This document shows positions 1 through 11,368 of a stretch of DNA of 64,000 nt, one piece after another. Numbering within the stretch: position 1 is the first letter of the stretch; each line of letters opens with the position of its first letter. The notes below the pieces were generated by a model. That model saw only the letters and a list, made by a program, of their open reading frames with translations, was not told where the DNA came from and searched no databases. The DNA lies in assembly GCF_004027225.2 (NCBI RefSeq), contig NC_046358.1, forward strand, positions 64,527,528 to 64,591,527. Reading direction: 5' to 3'. Position numbers and translations under genes: made by a program. Origin of the DNA: Strigops habroptila. Its lineage: Eukaryota; Chordata; Aves; Psittaciformes; Psittacidae.

Positions 1-975
1 TATTTCAAAGAACATTAGCCTGTGTACCTGAACACCCATGACAGATTTCTCCACATACTGATCTTGGCCAACAGTGGGAAGGAACCATTTATGTACCTCC
101 AACCCAGCGAGCTGCACAAGGGCAATGCTGGCTCCACCTAGAGTATGTTCTTGGGCTTTGGACCACGCAAGGCCAAAGCAGGTAAGGAGCAGGCAGACAG
201 CTTCAGATGAAACTGTATTAAATCACTATTGAAATAAGGATTCATTATGTGTGGGATTTTAAGTATTTTGATGGCCTTTTCTCAGTGGTCTGAAGAGCCA
301 AGACTATGAGCAAAATAGCTCACAAAGACCTTTTTAGGAAGAACTGGCTAGTGTAAATCTCCAGTAAAGAAAATATGTTCCACCTTCTCCACCCCCAAGT
401 AACATGTTTGTCCATCCTGTATTACGCTTTGTTGTCTTTCACTTAGAATTAAAAATTATAATTTCAGATTTACCACTGTATTCCAGATAACTATGTGCAC
501 AGTCTGCACATCCTATCAGACTACTCAATTAGCCTGAATCTCTGTTAATTAAGCTTTCCATTTTCCAAGCTGTATTTTAATACATTTGGATCATTAAAAC
601 AAAATCTTTATCATCATTAAGTTGATTCAACAAGATAAAATATTAACAAAGATACATTTATCATCATTGGAGTATAAATCCTGTCCATCAAATGATGATA
701 TAAATTAACAACAAATCTCTAATTGTTGCAAAATATCTATTTAGTATAACAAAATAGCATATCTGAATTATTGATTTCAAGAAAAGTGGTATTCATCTTG
801 TTTTAATACCTTTAGTTTGAGAGCTCCATGCTATTAATGGAAAATAAAATCCTGCTAAAATATCTAGAAAAATGAAATATAAACCAAGCATTCTATGCAT
901 GGTGATCATCTTTACTACTGAAATCATGCAGAACTGCCTTTTGAACTAGTTATGTTGGCATAGGTCACTTGAAAT

Positions 976-1005
976 ATGTGTGTGTGTGTGTATGTGTACA
1001 CACAC
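976..1005. repeat. (TG)n/(CA)n microsatellite
   Basis: A TG run followed by ATGTGTACACACAC, making a partly self-complementary repeat. Confidence 0.9.
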
Positions 1006-2954
1006 CTTTTTGCTGCTTGGAATAAAACCTATTTGTCAACTATCAAAACTATGCACAACAAAAAACTCATATCTCATAAAGATATGAACTATTGTACCAA
1101 CAGGTAACATGGCTTTTATTCAAGTGTTGTTGACCCTCTGAATGTTCTGAAGCCTCAAAATTTAACCACTTTTGGTATGCTGATAAGTTAAAAAATATTA
1201 TGTCCTTAACTACAAAACCTCCTATTTTGTGCATGAAGAAAGAGTGAGTTCTTGGCATTTTCATAGTCAAATACTATACTGGTTAGGTATAAAAAGGTAA
1301 TAAATGCACCTTTATACTTATTCCCATACGTCTTAATCATGCTGAAACATAATTATGTTTATTACTATTCTCTTTGCATTGTCTGTTTTCATACCCAGCA
1401 ACAACTTAAAACAGACTTCCCCTGTGCCAAAGGCCTGCACTCATCTCAGTTCATATGCAAAGCTAAAGACTCCAGTGACCTGAGCAGTTAGAGCAACATC
1501 AAAAAAATATCAAGCTGAAAGTTCTGCTTTTGCATTGGTCATAATGTAAGCAGGGGCCAAATCTTTGCTCTCTACTCCTCAAAATGCTAAGAAGTATTTT
1601 CTCCACTGTCATCCACTTTATTGATTTCTGTCATTACAGACCTAAGGGTCTGAAAGCACTACCCTTATCAGGGTCCAAGTAGCAACTTAAGAAACAGTGA
1701 CTGTTTTAAGTCATAAACAATGAGTTCATAAATGTAAGATAATGGCAGTAATTCATCTGACGTTCAGAATCTAGCAGCAGTCATTAGCAACACTGGAGGT
1801 GCCTGTTTCGACTCTTACATAGAGCTACACAGACTGAAACTACCTCAGTTGCTACACAGAACTATAAAGGCTTAAGAGAGACTAGCACCCAATCCTTCAA
1901 CTTCGTGTGTTTTTAAACAGATGTCTATTAATTTGACATACTAAAGATAACCTCAGTATCAAGAAGGACATCAGCAGCACACTTTGTTCAATCAAGATTA
2001 CTCCTGCACAGAACATCTCCCTACAAGCCTCTGTCTCTTCCCGCCAAGATGGATGGGTTAAGTAGCTAAATTCAGAAGAGGCCATATCTAAAAATCCACG
2101 TGCCTTACACTGTATAATCATCAGCGCCTGTCTACTTTGACCTTGGATTTTGCTGAGTGCATGCATGTGTCCCTGCATGTGACAGTGTTCCTCTGTCAAT
2201 GGCTCTCCTCAAGGTCCTTTTTCTCCTCAATGAAAATAAAAATAAAAAACCCTTAACATGGCAAACTGATCCTGTTACCCACAACTTCAGAGGGCTACAA
2301 TGGCCTGGAAAAGATTGAAGGAATTAAAAATTAATGACAAAAGCAATGATAGGGTGAAAGGAAAACAGGAAGAGTTGGAGGGAGGGATCCTTCTGAAATG
2401 TAAAACAATATTCTTCTATATTGAGACAATGGCCTTGAAACTGAGAAGGAATAAAGTAAAAGAAAGAGACCATTGAGAAAGTAGAGATGACAGAAAAGTA
2501 TAATGATAGAATAAGAAAGTAGTGGAGTCCTCCCCTTAGCTACAGACATCTCCGCTGTTGCACTGGCAAAAGCCATCATTGACAATTTGGTCATCATAAA
2601 GTCTTCTCCTCCCCAGGCTTTTTCAATAAAAGGTAAGAAAGGGGGCTAACAGTTGTGTATCATGTACATGATAAATAAAATTTACTACCAATAGGATTCT
2701 TTTTTTTATTTCCCCTAAAAGAAATGCTGCAGAATGACTGGCATTAGGTTTGAAATGGGAGCAACCAAAGAACATCCTGTTACTTGTATTACAACAGGAA
2801 GTCAGACTAGATACAAAGTCTGTCAAGCCCTAAAAAATTATGAAGAAAGCATTCACAAAGCTACAAGTAGGAAACATAAGGCAACATAAGCAGCTTAATT
2901 GCTGAATCTCAAAAAAAGAAAACGTATTATTTATAAATATATTTTCATTACAAG

Positions 2955-3416
2955 AGAGACATTGAGGTGCTGGAGCAGGTCCAGAGAAGGGCAACAGAGC
3001 TGGTGAATGGCCTGGAGCACACATGTGATGAGGAACAGCTGAGGGAACTGGAAAAGAGAAGGCTCAGGAGGGACCTTATCACTCTCTACAACTATCTGAA
3101 AGGAGGTTGAAGTGAGGTGGCGTCTGTCTCTTCTCCCAAGGAACAAGTGACAGGACAAGAGGAAATGGCCTCAAGCGGTGCGAGGAGAGGTTTAGACTGG
3201 AGATTAGGAACAATTTCTTCACAGAGAGGGTGTTCAGGTCATTGGAAGAGGCTGCCCAGGAAAATGGTGGAGTCACAATCCCTGGAAGTGCTCAAACACT
3301 GTATAGACGAGGCCCTTAGTGACATGGTTTAGCAGTGGCCTTGGCAGTGCTGGGGGAAAGGTTGGATTTGATGACCTTAAAGGTCTTTTCCAACCTGGTT
3401 GATTCTGTGATTCTAT
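2955..3416 (+). mobile_element. CR1 fragment, divergent subfamily
   Basis: It starts near GAGGTGCTGGAGCAGGTCCA and ends with GATTCTGTGATTCTATT. It retains the 3' ORF2 and UTR order but differs clearly from the other copies (for example GTGAGGTGGCGTCTGTCTCT in place of the usual sequence). Likely an older subfamily. Confidence 0.88.
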
Positions 3417-3623
3417 TCTAAATATTATAAAACACTGTGAAACAGGAAATATATCAGTTTAACCTGTATGAAAAAGCAAACTCCAAAGCACAGATGATAA
3501 ACCACTAAGGGAAATGGCATTATAAGGTTTGTAACTTCCAAAGTACATTGCATCCATACTACATTGGCTTTGATTTTTCCATCTAAAAGACCAGGACACA
3601 GAAATAATGCATTCCTCCTATGA

Positions 3624-3712
3624 CAAAAAAAAAAAACACCCACCAAAAAACCACCCCAAACAGCCAAACAAACAAAAAACAACAAACCCAAAAAACAACT
3701 AGGAAAAAAACA
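3624..3712. repeat. A/C-rich low-complexity tract
   Basis: A runs separated by short C runs, close to NELL1 exon 3 (about 140 bp from its donor). Confidence 0.85.
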
Positions 3713-3853
3713 GCAAATTACAGACTATGAAGAAAGGCTTTAACTTCCATGCCAGATTTTACATCTACCATTTCAACACGTCAAAACAGACCACTGGGTA
3801 CTCAGTATCTTTTATGTTGCTACTGCTATAGGAGAGAAGCAATTTCCTCTTAC

Positions 3854-4004
3854 CTGTCCTCTAACTCTCGGATGGACAGTAGAACTCCAGAAGTTGATGC
3901 CTTCTGTTGCAGGGTAGCCAGAAACGTGAACTCGCTTTTATTCCAGAAGAGCTGAATTAACTTCTCACTCACATGGGGTGCTGTATGGATTTCTCTTTCT
4001 ACAT
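3854..4004 (-). CDS. NELL1: NELL1 exon 3: TSPN/LamG domain
   Basis: The 151 nt encode (D)VEREIHTAPHVSEKLIQLF then WNKSEFTFLATLQQKASTSG and VLLSIRELED(S). This is the first part of the thrombospondin-N/laminin-G-like domain that in NELL proteins mediates heparin and receptor binding. The acceptor is CTTTCTTAG before 4004; the donor is GTAAGA from 3853. Together the three exons give 109 codons plus two bases, without a stop. The Trp codon at 3945-3943 stands where I recall Arg in mammals. The next exon is not in the window. Confidence 0.93.
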
Positions 4005-4920
4005 CTAAGAAAGAAGGAAACAACAGTCCAGTAAAAATGCTAAGTCAGAAAGATTCAGATTACATTTTTCATTTTCCCATCAATATTTTTCATTTACCAT
4101 GCTCCACCACTGCATTCGTTCCATGAAAAAAACCAAATGCCATCTCTGTCAGCCTGTCCACTTGTCACAACTGGTCACCTCCTGATTTTCTGACAGGATT
4201 TTTAACAGGATGCTGAGCCCTTTGTGCCTGCTGCAAGCAGATTAAGCTGCTGTAAATAAGGTGTGGTGCAGTCAGATAAGTAGGCTCCTGAATTCAGAGA
4301 AATCTCAGGCACTGCCTCTCCCAGCACCATTCACCAAGCCCCAATTTCAGTTTTCACCACTGACTCCATTACCAACTCTCCACCGTACATCAGAGGAAAC
4401 CTGTCCTTGCACTGTGTAAGGCAGAGATGTATTATTGCTACTAATGCCACATGGCTGTGCTTATGCCCAAGAAATAAATACAACACAGTTGCAATCCACT
4501 TTCAATCGCAATTTCAGGGATTTCTCAGTTTAATCAAAGCATGACAGCTCCTACAATATTTATTAAACTACAGTCTGACCAGGCAGATCCAGAAACAATT
4601 CAGTCTCCGTAATCCTGCTGATGTCCAAGCAGCAGCAAACCTTCTTGTATTTGATCTTGTAAGATTGAAATGGCCGCCTCCCACCACATTCATTTTTATA
4701 GCATCCTTTTATTCGCAATATCCCATTGCTATAAAAGATGATTAACGACAAAAGGGAGAAATCACAACGTTTCACCTTCCGACCCCTTGCTACATCTCTC
4801 ATGCTGGGAATTTATCACACATTTCCAAGACCTGTGCCGCTTGCAGATCCTGGTTGTCACAACCAATTAGAAGCCCAGTGTGCTTCCTTCCAAAAGGTTT
4901 ACTTTGAAGCTAGAAGTACT

Positions 4921-4984
4921 GGCACAAATTCTCAGCTGGTAGAAAACCATATAACTCCACTGAATCCGGAGAATCCGGCCCAGT
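4921..4984. repeat. Second copy of the palindromic MITE-like family
   Basis: Bases 4921-4940 match 35255-35274 at 19 of 20 positions (CACAAATTCTCAGCTGGT core). The right end, GGAGAATCCGGCC at about 4970-4982, is an approximate inverted copy of the left end. The interior is diverged. It lies in NELL1 intron 2. I recall similar palindromic sequence being common in reptile and bird genomes but cannot name the family. Confidence 0.45.
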
Positions 4985-5627
4985 ATGAATGCTGTAACAC
5001 ACAAAGGATTCATGAGATTTACAATTCAGAATTTCACTGCAGGAAAACAACAACAAAAAAAAGCCATTGTGTCATTAAATGAGGCTTTGCAGACAGAGAG
5101 AGGAGAGACTGGCTTGGAAAACATCCTGAAACTCAAAAATGCAACTACTGGGGTAATCCCATGGACTGAAACCAAACTCTAAGGCAAAAGTATTCAAGCA
5201 TGTTTTGTAATTGGGTGTTTCAACCTTTCCTGTGCAGCTTAAAGCCCTCCAAATGAGTCTACACACTCAGAATCTATAACACACTTGCACTGTGAAAAGC
5301 TCACCTCTGAAAATTACTGCAAATTTGACATCAAAAATCACTAGGAATCATTTAAAAACCTTTGCCAGAGGCTCAAATTCACCTGATAAACAAATATAAT
5401 GCCCACATTACAGCATTGAACTATTTGTCTGTCCAATGCCACCGGCAGACAATCCACTGGTACTAAGTCCAAGGCACAAGTAAGACTCAGAGATAAAACA
5501 TCCAAGAGCTGACAGTTGAAGATAATTATTCTTGTTTTGAAGATTAAGAACCTTTGTATCTTACCAAATTTTATATTTCTTTTCTTAAAGGTGTCACAAT
5601 TGCCAGAAATGAAAAATGAGAAATCAA

Positions 5628-5840
5628 GATTCTTCCCTGTGAGGGTGCTGAGGCGCTGGCACAGGCTGCCCAGAGAAGCTGTGGCTGCCCCATCCCTGGC
5701 AGTGTTCAAGGCCAGGCTGGACGCAGCTTGGAGCAACCTGGTCTAGTGGAAGATGTCCCTGCCCATGGCAGGGGGTTGGAACTAGTTGATCCTTAAGATC
5801 CCTGCCAACCCAAACCAGTCTGGGATTCTATGATTCTATG
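5628..5840 (+). mobile_element. CR1 3' fragment
   Basis: It contains TTCTTCCCTGTGAGGGTGCT, GGCAGTGTTCAAGGCCAGGC and the terminal GATTCTATGATTCTATG. Antisense to NELL1. Confidence 0.92.
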
Positions 5841-8398
5841 ACTTATCAAAGCCTTCAAAGCTTCTTTCACATGAAATCACAGCCAGTGCTGTCAGTGGAA
5901 CGTGTATGCTAAAACTTCAGTCAAGCCTTGCAAAGTCCAACATTTTCTCATTGTAGGAGGACCCAGACACAAAGCCACATCCTGCCATCTATCCACCAAA
6001 TCTTAGACAAAAATATAGATCTCCTTGGTCAGAACCACGAATGAATAATCAATTCATTGACTACTGTAGTTAGAAACATACTTTGAAATCCTGTACTATA
6101 CTCTACCATATGCTCTTCATACTTATGAATACATTAAAACCACATGCAACACCTTCTATTCAATCTCTGCTGATTAAAATCAGTAAGATCCAAAGTTCTG
6201 ACATTCCAGAATCTTGGGTTCAAACTACTACAAAATTAACAGTATTTACATACTGCTTTGCAACAATATGCCAGTATTATTTTTACAAAGGAAGTTACAT
6301 AGCTTTTAAAAACTAACACACTCCTAAGTATGGTGCTATTTAATTGGAGTAGCTCTACTTACTACCAGTGCCTAGGAACACCCAGGACTGGTACACAACT
6401 GAAAATCATACTAGCAGGCGCAGAATTCTCTACAGAAAGGCTGTTTGTGATAACTCGACCTCAGTACCTACAGCCAGGGGGCTTTCCCAGCAATTCCATG
6501 GTGAGATGGCACAGGTGACCTGATGGCCTGCGACTAGGTGTGTAAGCTGAGGAGCCCACCAAGGCTCCAGAGGGCACACGACCTGGCATTTCTGAGATGA
6601 TCAGCCTTCTGGGGTGCCAAGCACAGCCCTGGGCTCGCAACCAAGGGCCCGAATGCTGGGAAGGAACTGCATGAGGCCTTGTCGAGGGCATGAGAACATA
6701 CTCCATCACTCCAACTCCTGTGCCCCACAGGATACCCTGTTCTGGCAGTGCCCCTCTTCATACCATATGATCGCTGCATATGTCATCTGCTTATGTTTTG
6801 CTCCATTTCTGCAGAAAGTACCATACAAGTGAACTGGGAGTAAGATCCATTTAGAATAAGAGCTTTCTATTCTCAGGTTGATTTTTATACTTCAAAAAAA
6901 AGGAAAAATTGAGAATACATACACCCCCTCACCACAGGTGCCTGAAAGGGAAAATACTTTTTATGCTCTCTATAAAAATAACTGTCTGCTTGTAATGAAA
7001 TGTTGTATTTCCTACATAATATAGAACAATATAGGTTTCTACAGTAAGCTTCAGTGAAACATTACTTCATGCTTGAATGATAATGCAATCTCAGCAAAAT
7101 AAATAAACAAACAGATACAACTTTCATATGCCCTTCTATGTGATTATATTTTCTTAATTTAAAATACTATCTGGATAAGGGGGGTTAAACATACCAGAGC
7201 ATTTCTAAAACTAAGCAAGCAAAAAAAAACAAGCATACACAGTTATTCGAAAGTACAACAGATAAAAATCATCTCAGAGTAAGGCAACTTTCTACCTTCA
7301 GCAAAACAGAGAGGCAAAAGAGAGAGAAGTCAGAAAGAGAGCAGATCTGCTCCTTGACTTTAATTCTCTTTTTTAAGCTGACCAAGGAAGAAGTGTCAAA
7401 CACAAAGAATTGGTGCAGTTTGCCAGGACAGCCAAACCCATTTAGTGACTGACATCCCACGTTTCCTTGCCCAGCACCATCTCCTCCATTCCCAGGGACG
7501 CCACCTTGCCTTCTCTCAGACACCTTGTCCTGTGTGAGCCCATTCAGACCCTGACCAGCACAGCCCTAGCAAGCCAAAAAGAGCTATGAGAGGAACCACC
7601 ACCCAGGGCTACACTCACACAGGGGCTCAGGATCTGCAGAGTAAGACCACAGCACTCTGCTTAGCTGCAGCAAGCTTACACGCTCAGCCGCCCTGACAAA
7701 TTTTACCCCCAATTACTCACAGTACTCACTTGTAGCACCTTCCAAATAAGTTTAAACTTTGTATATTAGTATGGGTTTGTTTTCACTTCATCATAAGACT
7801 GATCCAGATGAATGTCAATGCTGCTGTAGGACTAATGAAACGTACAGGTATTCCGGTACACACTAACCCTACATGACAAATGGAATTAAGAAGATACAAT
7901 AACTCAGGATTAGTATCAGTCTTTACAGACCTGCTTTTGACCCTCAAGTCACGTCCTCCTGTGTGGATCCACTGCTCTATGTATCCATCACCATCTCTGG
8001 CAACTAAAAATTAAAAGCTCAGGCCTTTGCCACTTGTAGCTCAGAATGTATTAAAAGCCCCAAATAAAAGAAGTTTGCTTCAGCTCCATTAGAAACATTC
8101 TAAGAAAATTATCACCACACAGAAGCAGACAAAAAGAGTTAGAGAAGAATAGGATAATGATAGTAAAGTAGGCAAAGTTCTTGCCAAACTTACTTGGATG
8201 ATGGTGTCAATCCATGATACAATGGGAAGCACATGACCATTTGGGCTGGAATTTTAAGCAATGAAAAATGTGGACCAGTTCTTACAAGCTGAATCCCAAT
8301 CCACCTGGGAAATCATTTTTCTTTAATAGACACTTCCAGGAGAGGAAAAATACTAAAACTCAGTTCTAAATCAACTCATGTTTTCTAAAGCAACAGAT

Positions 8399-8612
8399 AT
8401 AGAATCACAGAATGGTTTGGGTTGGAAAGGAACTTAAGATCCTTTAGTTCCAACTCCCTGCCATGGGCAGGGATGCCTCACACTAGACGATGTCACCCAA
8501 GGCTCTGTCCTGGCTTTGAACACTGCCAGGAACGGAGCATTTACCACTTCTTTGGGCAACCTGTTCCAGTGCCTCACCACCCTCACAGTAAAGAATGTTT
8601 CCTCATTCACTA
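8399..8612 (-). mobile_element. CR1 3' fragment
   Basis: Reverse-oriented CR1 3' end starting at TAGAATCACAGAATGG and reading through GAACACTGCCAGGAACGGAG to the TTACTGTGAGGG region. 5'-truncated. Confidence 0.9.
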
Positions 8613-9186
8613 GCCTGCTTGAATATCTTTTCCTTTTACTCCCTTACTTTGGTAGAAAACTCCTTGCAGAATGCATTGCTTTATTGGTCCCTTCAATCAT
8701 TTCAAAGCTATTTGTTTCCACATGCTTTCAGGAGAACCTTTGCACAGTCACTCTGGACAAGTAAATAGAAATTCACCCTGCAACAACAGACAATCTGCAT
8801 TTCAGCCACAGCATCTAAAGAATCAAATATTGCAGCATATTGGCTTTTACGTTGCTATGGGCAAAAGCCAATAAAATTGAAGTCTCTATTAAAAAAAAAA
8901 AAACCACAAAAACAAACAAACACCAAAAATCCCTACCATGCCCCATCTGTTTTAAGTCATCAGCTTTCCAAAAATGGAACCAAGAATAGAAGGAAGATCC
9001 AAAACTAGCAACTCTCAGTGTAGACAGTTGCTAAAAGCTGCTCAGGATGAAAACACACAAACAGCATCAGAAAAAAACCCTTCTTGCCCACTGAAAACAG
9101 GTGCTTCATGAAAGCCAAGTGCAATCCAGTGCACAGACTCCTTTCTGCATATTGGTTTCCATCACCTTTTGAAGAACTGGTAAAAA

Positions 9187-9258
9187 GAAAACAAAAAAAA
9201 CCCAAAACAAAAATAAACAACCAAAAAAAAAAAAACCCCACACCCAAAAAAACACTAC
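9187..9258. repeat. A/C-rich low-complexity tract
   Basis: A runs with CCC spacers (AAAAAAAACCCAAAACAAAA), similar in style to tracts at 3624, 8888 and 38477. Confidence 0.85.
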
Positions 9259-9375
9259 TGGTGATAGATGCCCACTCCTTCCTGCTCCTCAAAAAACATT
9301 CCTTGGTCCATACAAGTAACAAATAGATCCCAAAGTTCATAGAAGGATGCTGACACCAGCCACAGGGATCTTTCT

Positions 9376-9770
9376 TAGAATCAGAGAATCATAGAATGAT
9401 TTGGGTCAGAAAGGGACTTAAGATCATCTAATCCCAACCCCTTACCATGGGCAGGGATGCATCACACTGGACCATGTTGCCCAAGGCTCTGTCCAACCTG
9501 GCCTTGAACACTGCCAGGGATGGGGCAGCCACAGCTTCCCTGGGCAACCTGTGCCAGCGCCTCAGCACCCTCACAGGGAAGAACTTCTTCCTTATATCCA
9601 ACCTGAACTTCCACTGTTTCAGTTTAAAGCCATCACCCTTTGTCCTATAGCTACAGTCCCTGATGTAGCGTTCCTCTCCGGTATCCTTGTAGGCCCCCTT
9701 CAGATATTGGAAGGCTGCTATAAGGTCTCCACACAGCTTCTCTTCTCCAGGTTGATCTTCTCCAAAAAGA
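9376..9770 (-). mobile_element. CR1 3' fragment
   Basis: Reverse-oriented; starts with AGAATCAGAGAATCATAGAA and extends to the segment encoding [16 protein letters not shown] on the minus strand. Confidence 0.92.
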
Positions 9771-10159
9771 AGTAATTTCCCAAGCAAGGAAAAGCTTCAA
9801 GTAGTTGCCCCTTCCTGCCTAGCAAGGGAAAAATGTAGTTATCTGCAGATAGCACCCATTTTTTATTTTAAGCTGTGGGGAGAAAAATTACACAAATTTA
9901 TCTTTATATGCAATTAAAAAATGACTTTGAAACATGCTTCTGTCACAGGAATAGGCACAGGACCATGTATATCCCCCAGAGAGACCACTTTGGACACTCA
10001 ATTTGGCTCTCAGCACTAAGGGTCCAGACAGGCCACACCATGCCGCTAAGACCCACCAGTCAATCAGCAGCATACCTGGGCATCACCTAAGCAAAGGCCC
10101 AAATTCATTCACCATGCTGGCTACTCGCCTATGCTGCTTCCAAGCCAGGCTAAAGCATG

Positions 10160-10677
10160 GGTTTTACCAGTACCTGGAATACTGTGTTCAGCTCTTGGCC
10201 CCCCAACACAGGAGGGACATGGAGCTGCTTGAGCAACTCCAGAGGAAGCCACAATGGAGCAGGTCTCCTGTGAAGACAGGCTGAGAGAGCTGGCCTTGTT
10301 CAGCCTGGAGAAGAGAAGGCTCCAGGGAGACCTTAGAGAAGCTCCCAGTGCCTAAAGGGGCTGACAAGAAACCTGGAGAGCGGCTTTTGACAAGGGCCTG
10401 TAGGGACAGGACAAGGGGGAATGGCTTTAACCTGACGGAGGGGAGATTCAGATTAGATATTAGTTCTTCCCTGTGAGAGTGGCAAGGTGCTGGCACAGGT
10501 TGCCCAGAGAAATTGTGGCTGCCCCATCCTTGGCAGTGTTCAAGGCCAGGTTGGACAGGGCTTGGTTGAACCTGGTCTACTGGAAGGTGTCCCTGCCTGT
10601 GGCAGGGGGTTGGAACTGGATGAGCTTTAAGGTCCCTTCCACCCCAAACCATTCTAGGATTCTGAATTCTATGATTG
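10160..10677 (+). mobile_element. CR1 3' fragment
   Basis: It begins in the ORF2 C-terminal segment (YLEYCVQLLAPQHRRDMELL in the plus frame) and ends with ATTCTAGGATTCTGAATTCT and a final octamer. Antisense to NELL1. Confidence 0.92.
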
Positions 10678-11350
10678 CCAAGGGAAGATAAAAGCAAGAT
10701 TACATTAGGGTGCTGAGCAGGCACCATGATGCTCTCCAGGCACCTCTACACTGGAACAGAGAAGACCAGCACCTCTTCTCCTACCCATCAACAACTCAGA
10801 ATGAGGTGAAAAGACCACACCTTTCTCTTAAAACCATGCTAACCAGGGAGAATCAAAGAGGGCATGGTTTCCTCACAAGCACGCTCTGCTTCTAGGTATT
10901 CTCACCAGTATGAAAAGACATCATAAATGCTTTTGCCTTGCTCGCTCCACTCAGAGTCAAGTGATAAACAGTATGATATCATGTTCAACAGCACAGCTTC
11001 CTAATTTATGATTATTCATTATAAATCACTCTTTACATGTTGCTTCAGACACTGTTTCTCAAGAATAAGATCCGTCTGCAGCGAAATGCTTGGTGATTTT
11101 AATACGCAAACCTCCTACAGAGATGATGTCTCATTTTAATTATTGTTTCAGTTTAATGGGTTTTCATTAAATTAAAGGATAGAGCAATTACCATGGTGAA
11201 TATGAAAGGTAAGTTCCCATGACTATACAGCAAAAGCATTTCTGCTAGAGGAGGTGGAAAAATGGTATAACTCAATGTAAATTCTCCTTTTGCATGATGC
11301 AAAAATACCCTGGCAATAAGTGTGTATTACCATCGGTCTGATATACATGT

Positions 11351-11368
11351 TTGTAAACTAGTTTACAA
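11351..11368. repeat. Perfect 18-bp palindrome
   Basis: TTGTAAACTAGTTTACAA is its own reverse complement. Each half carries TGTAAAC, near the forkhead factor core. NELL1 intron 2. Confidence 0.9.

Larger units (their letters stand above)
1..3853 (-). other. NELL1 intron 3 (partial)
   Basis: AT-rich sequence with one old CR1 (2955-3416), a TG/CA repeat (976-1005) and an A/C-rich tract (3624-3712). I did not find the next NELL1 exon here. Confidence 0.75.

Noticed and set aside
1..3853. Search for NELL1 exon 4
   Set aside because: I found no splice-bounded frame resembling the next TSPN/LamG segment, so it is probably beyond the left edge.
6460..6720. GC-elevated stretch with overlapping open frames on both strands as a possible exon
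   Set aside because: No homology recognised, no consistent splice sites, and frames on both strands suggest composition effects.
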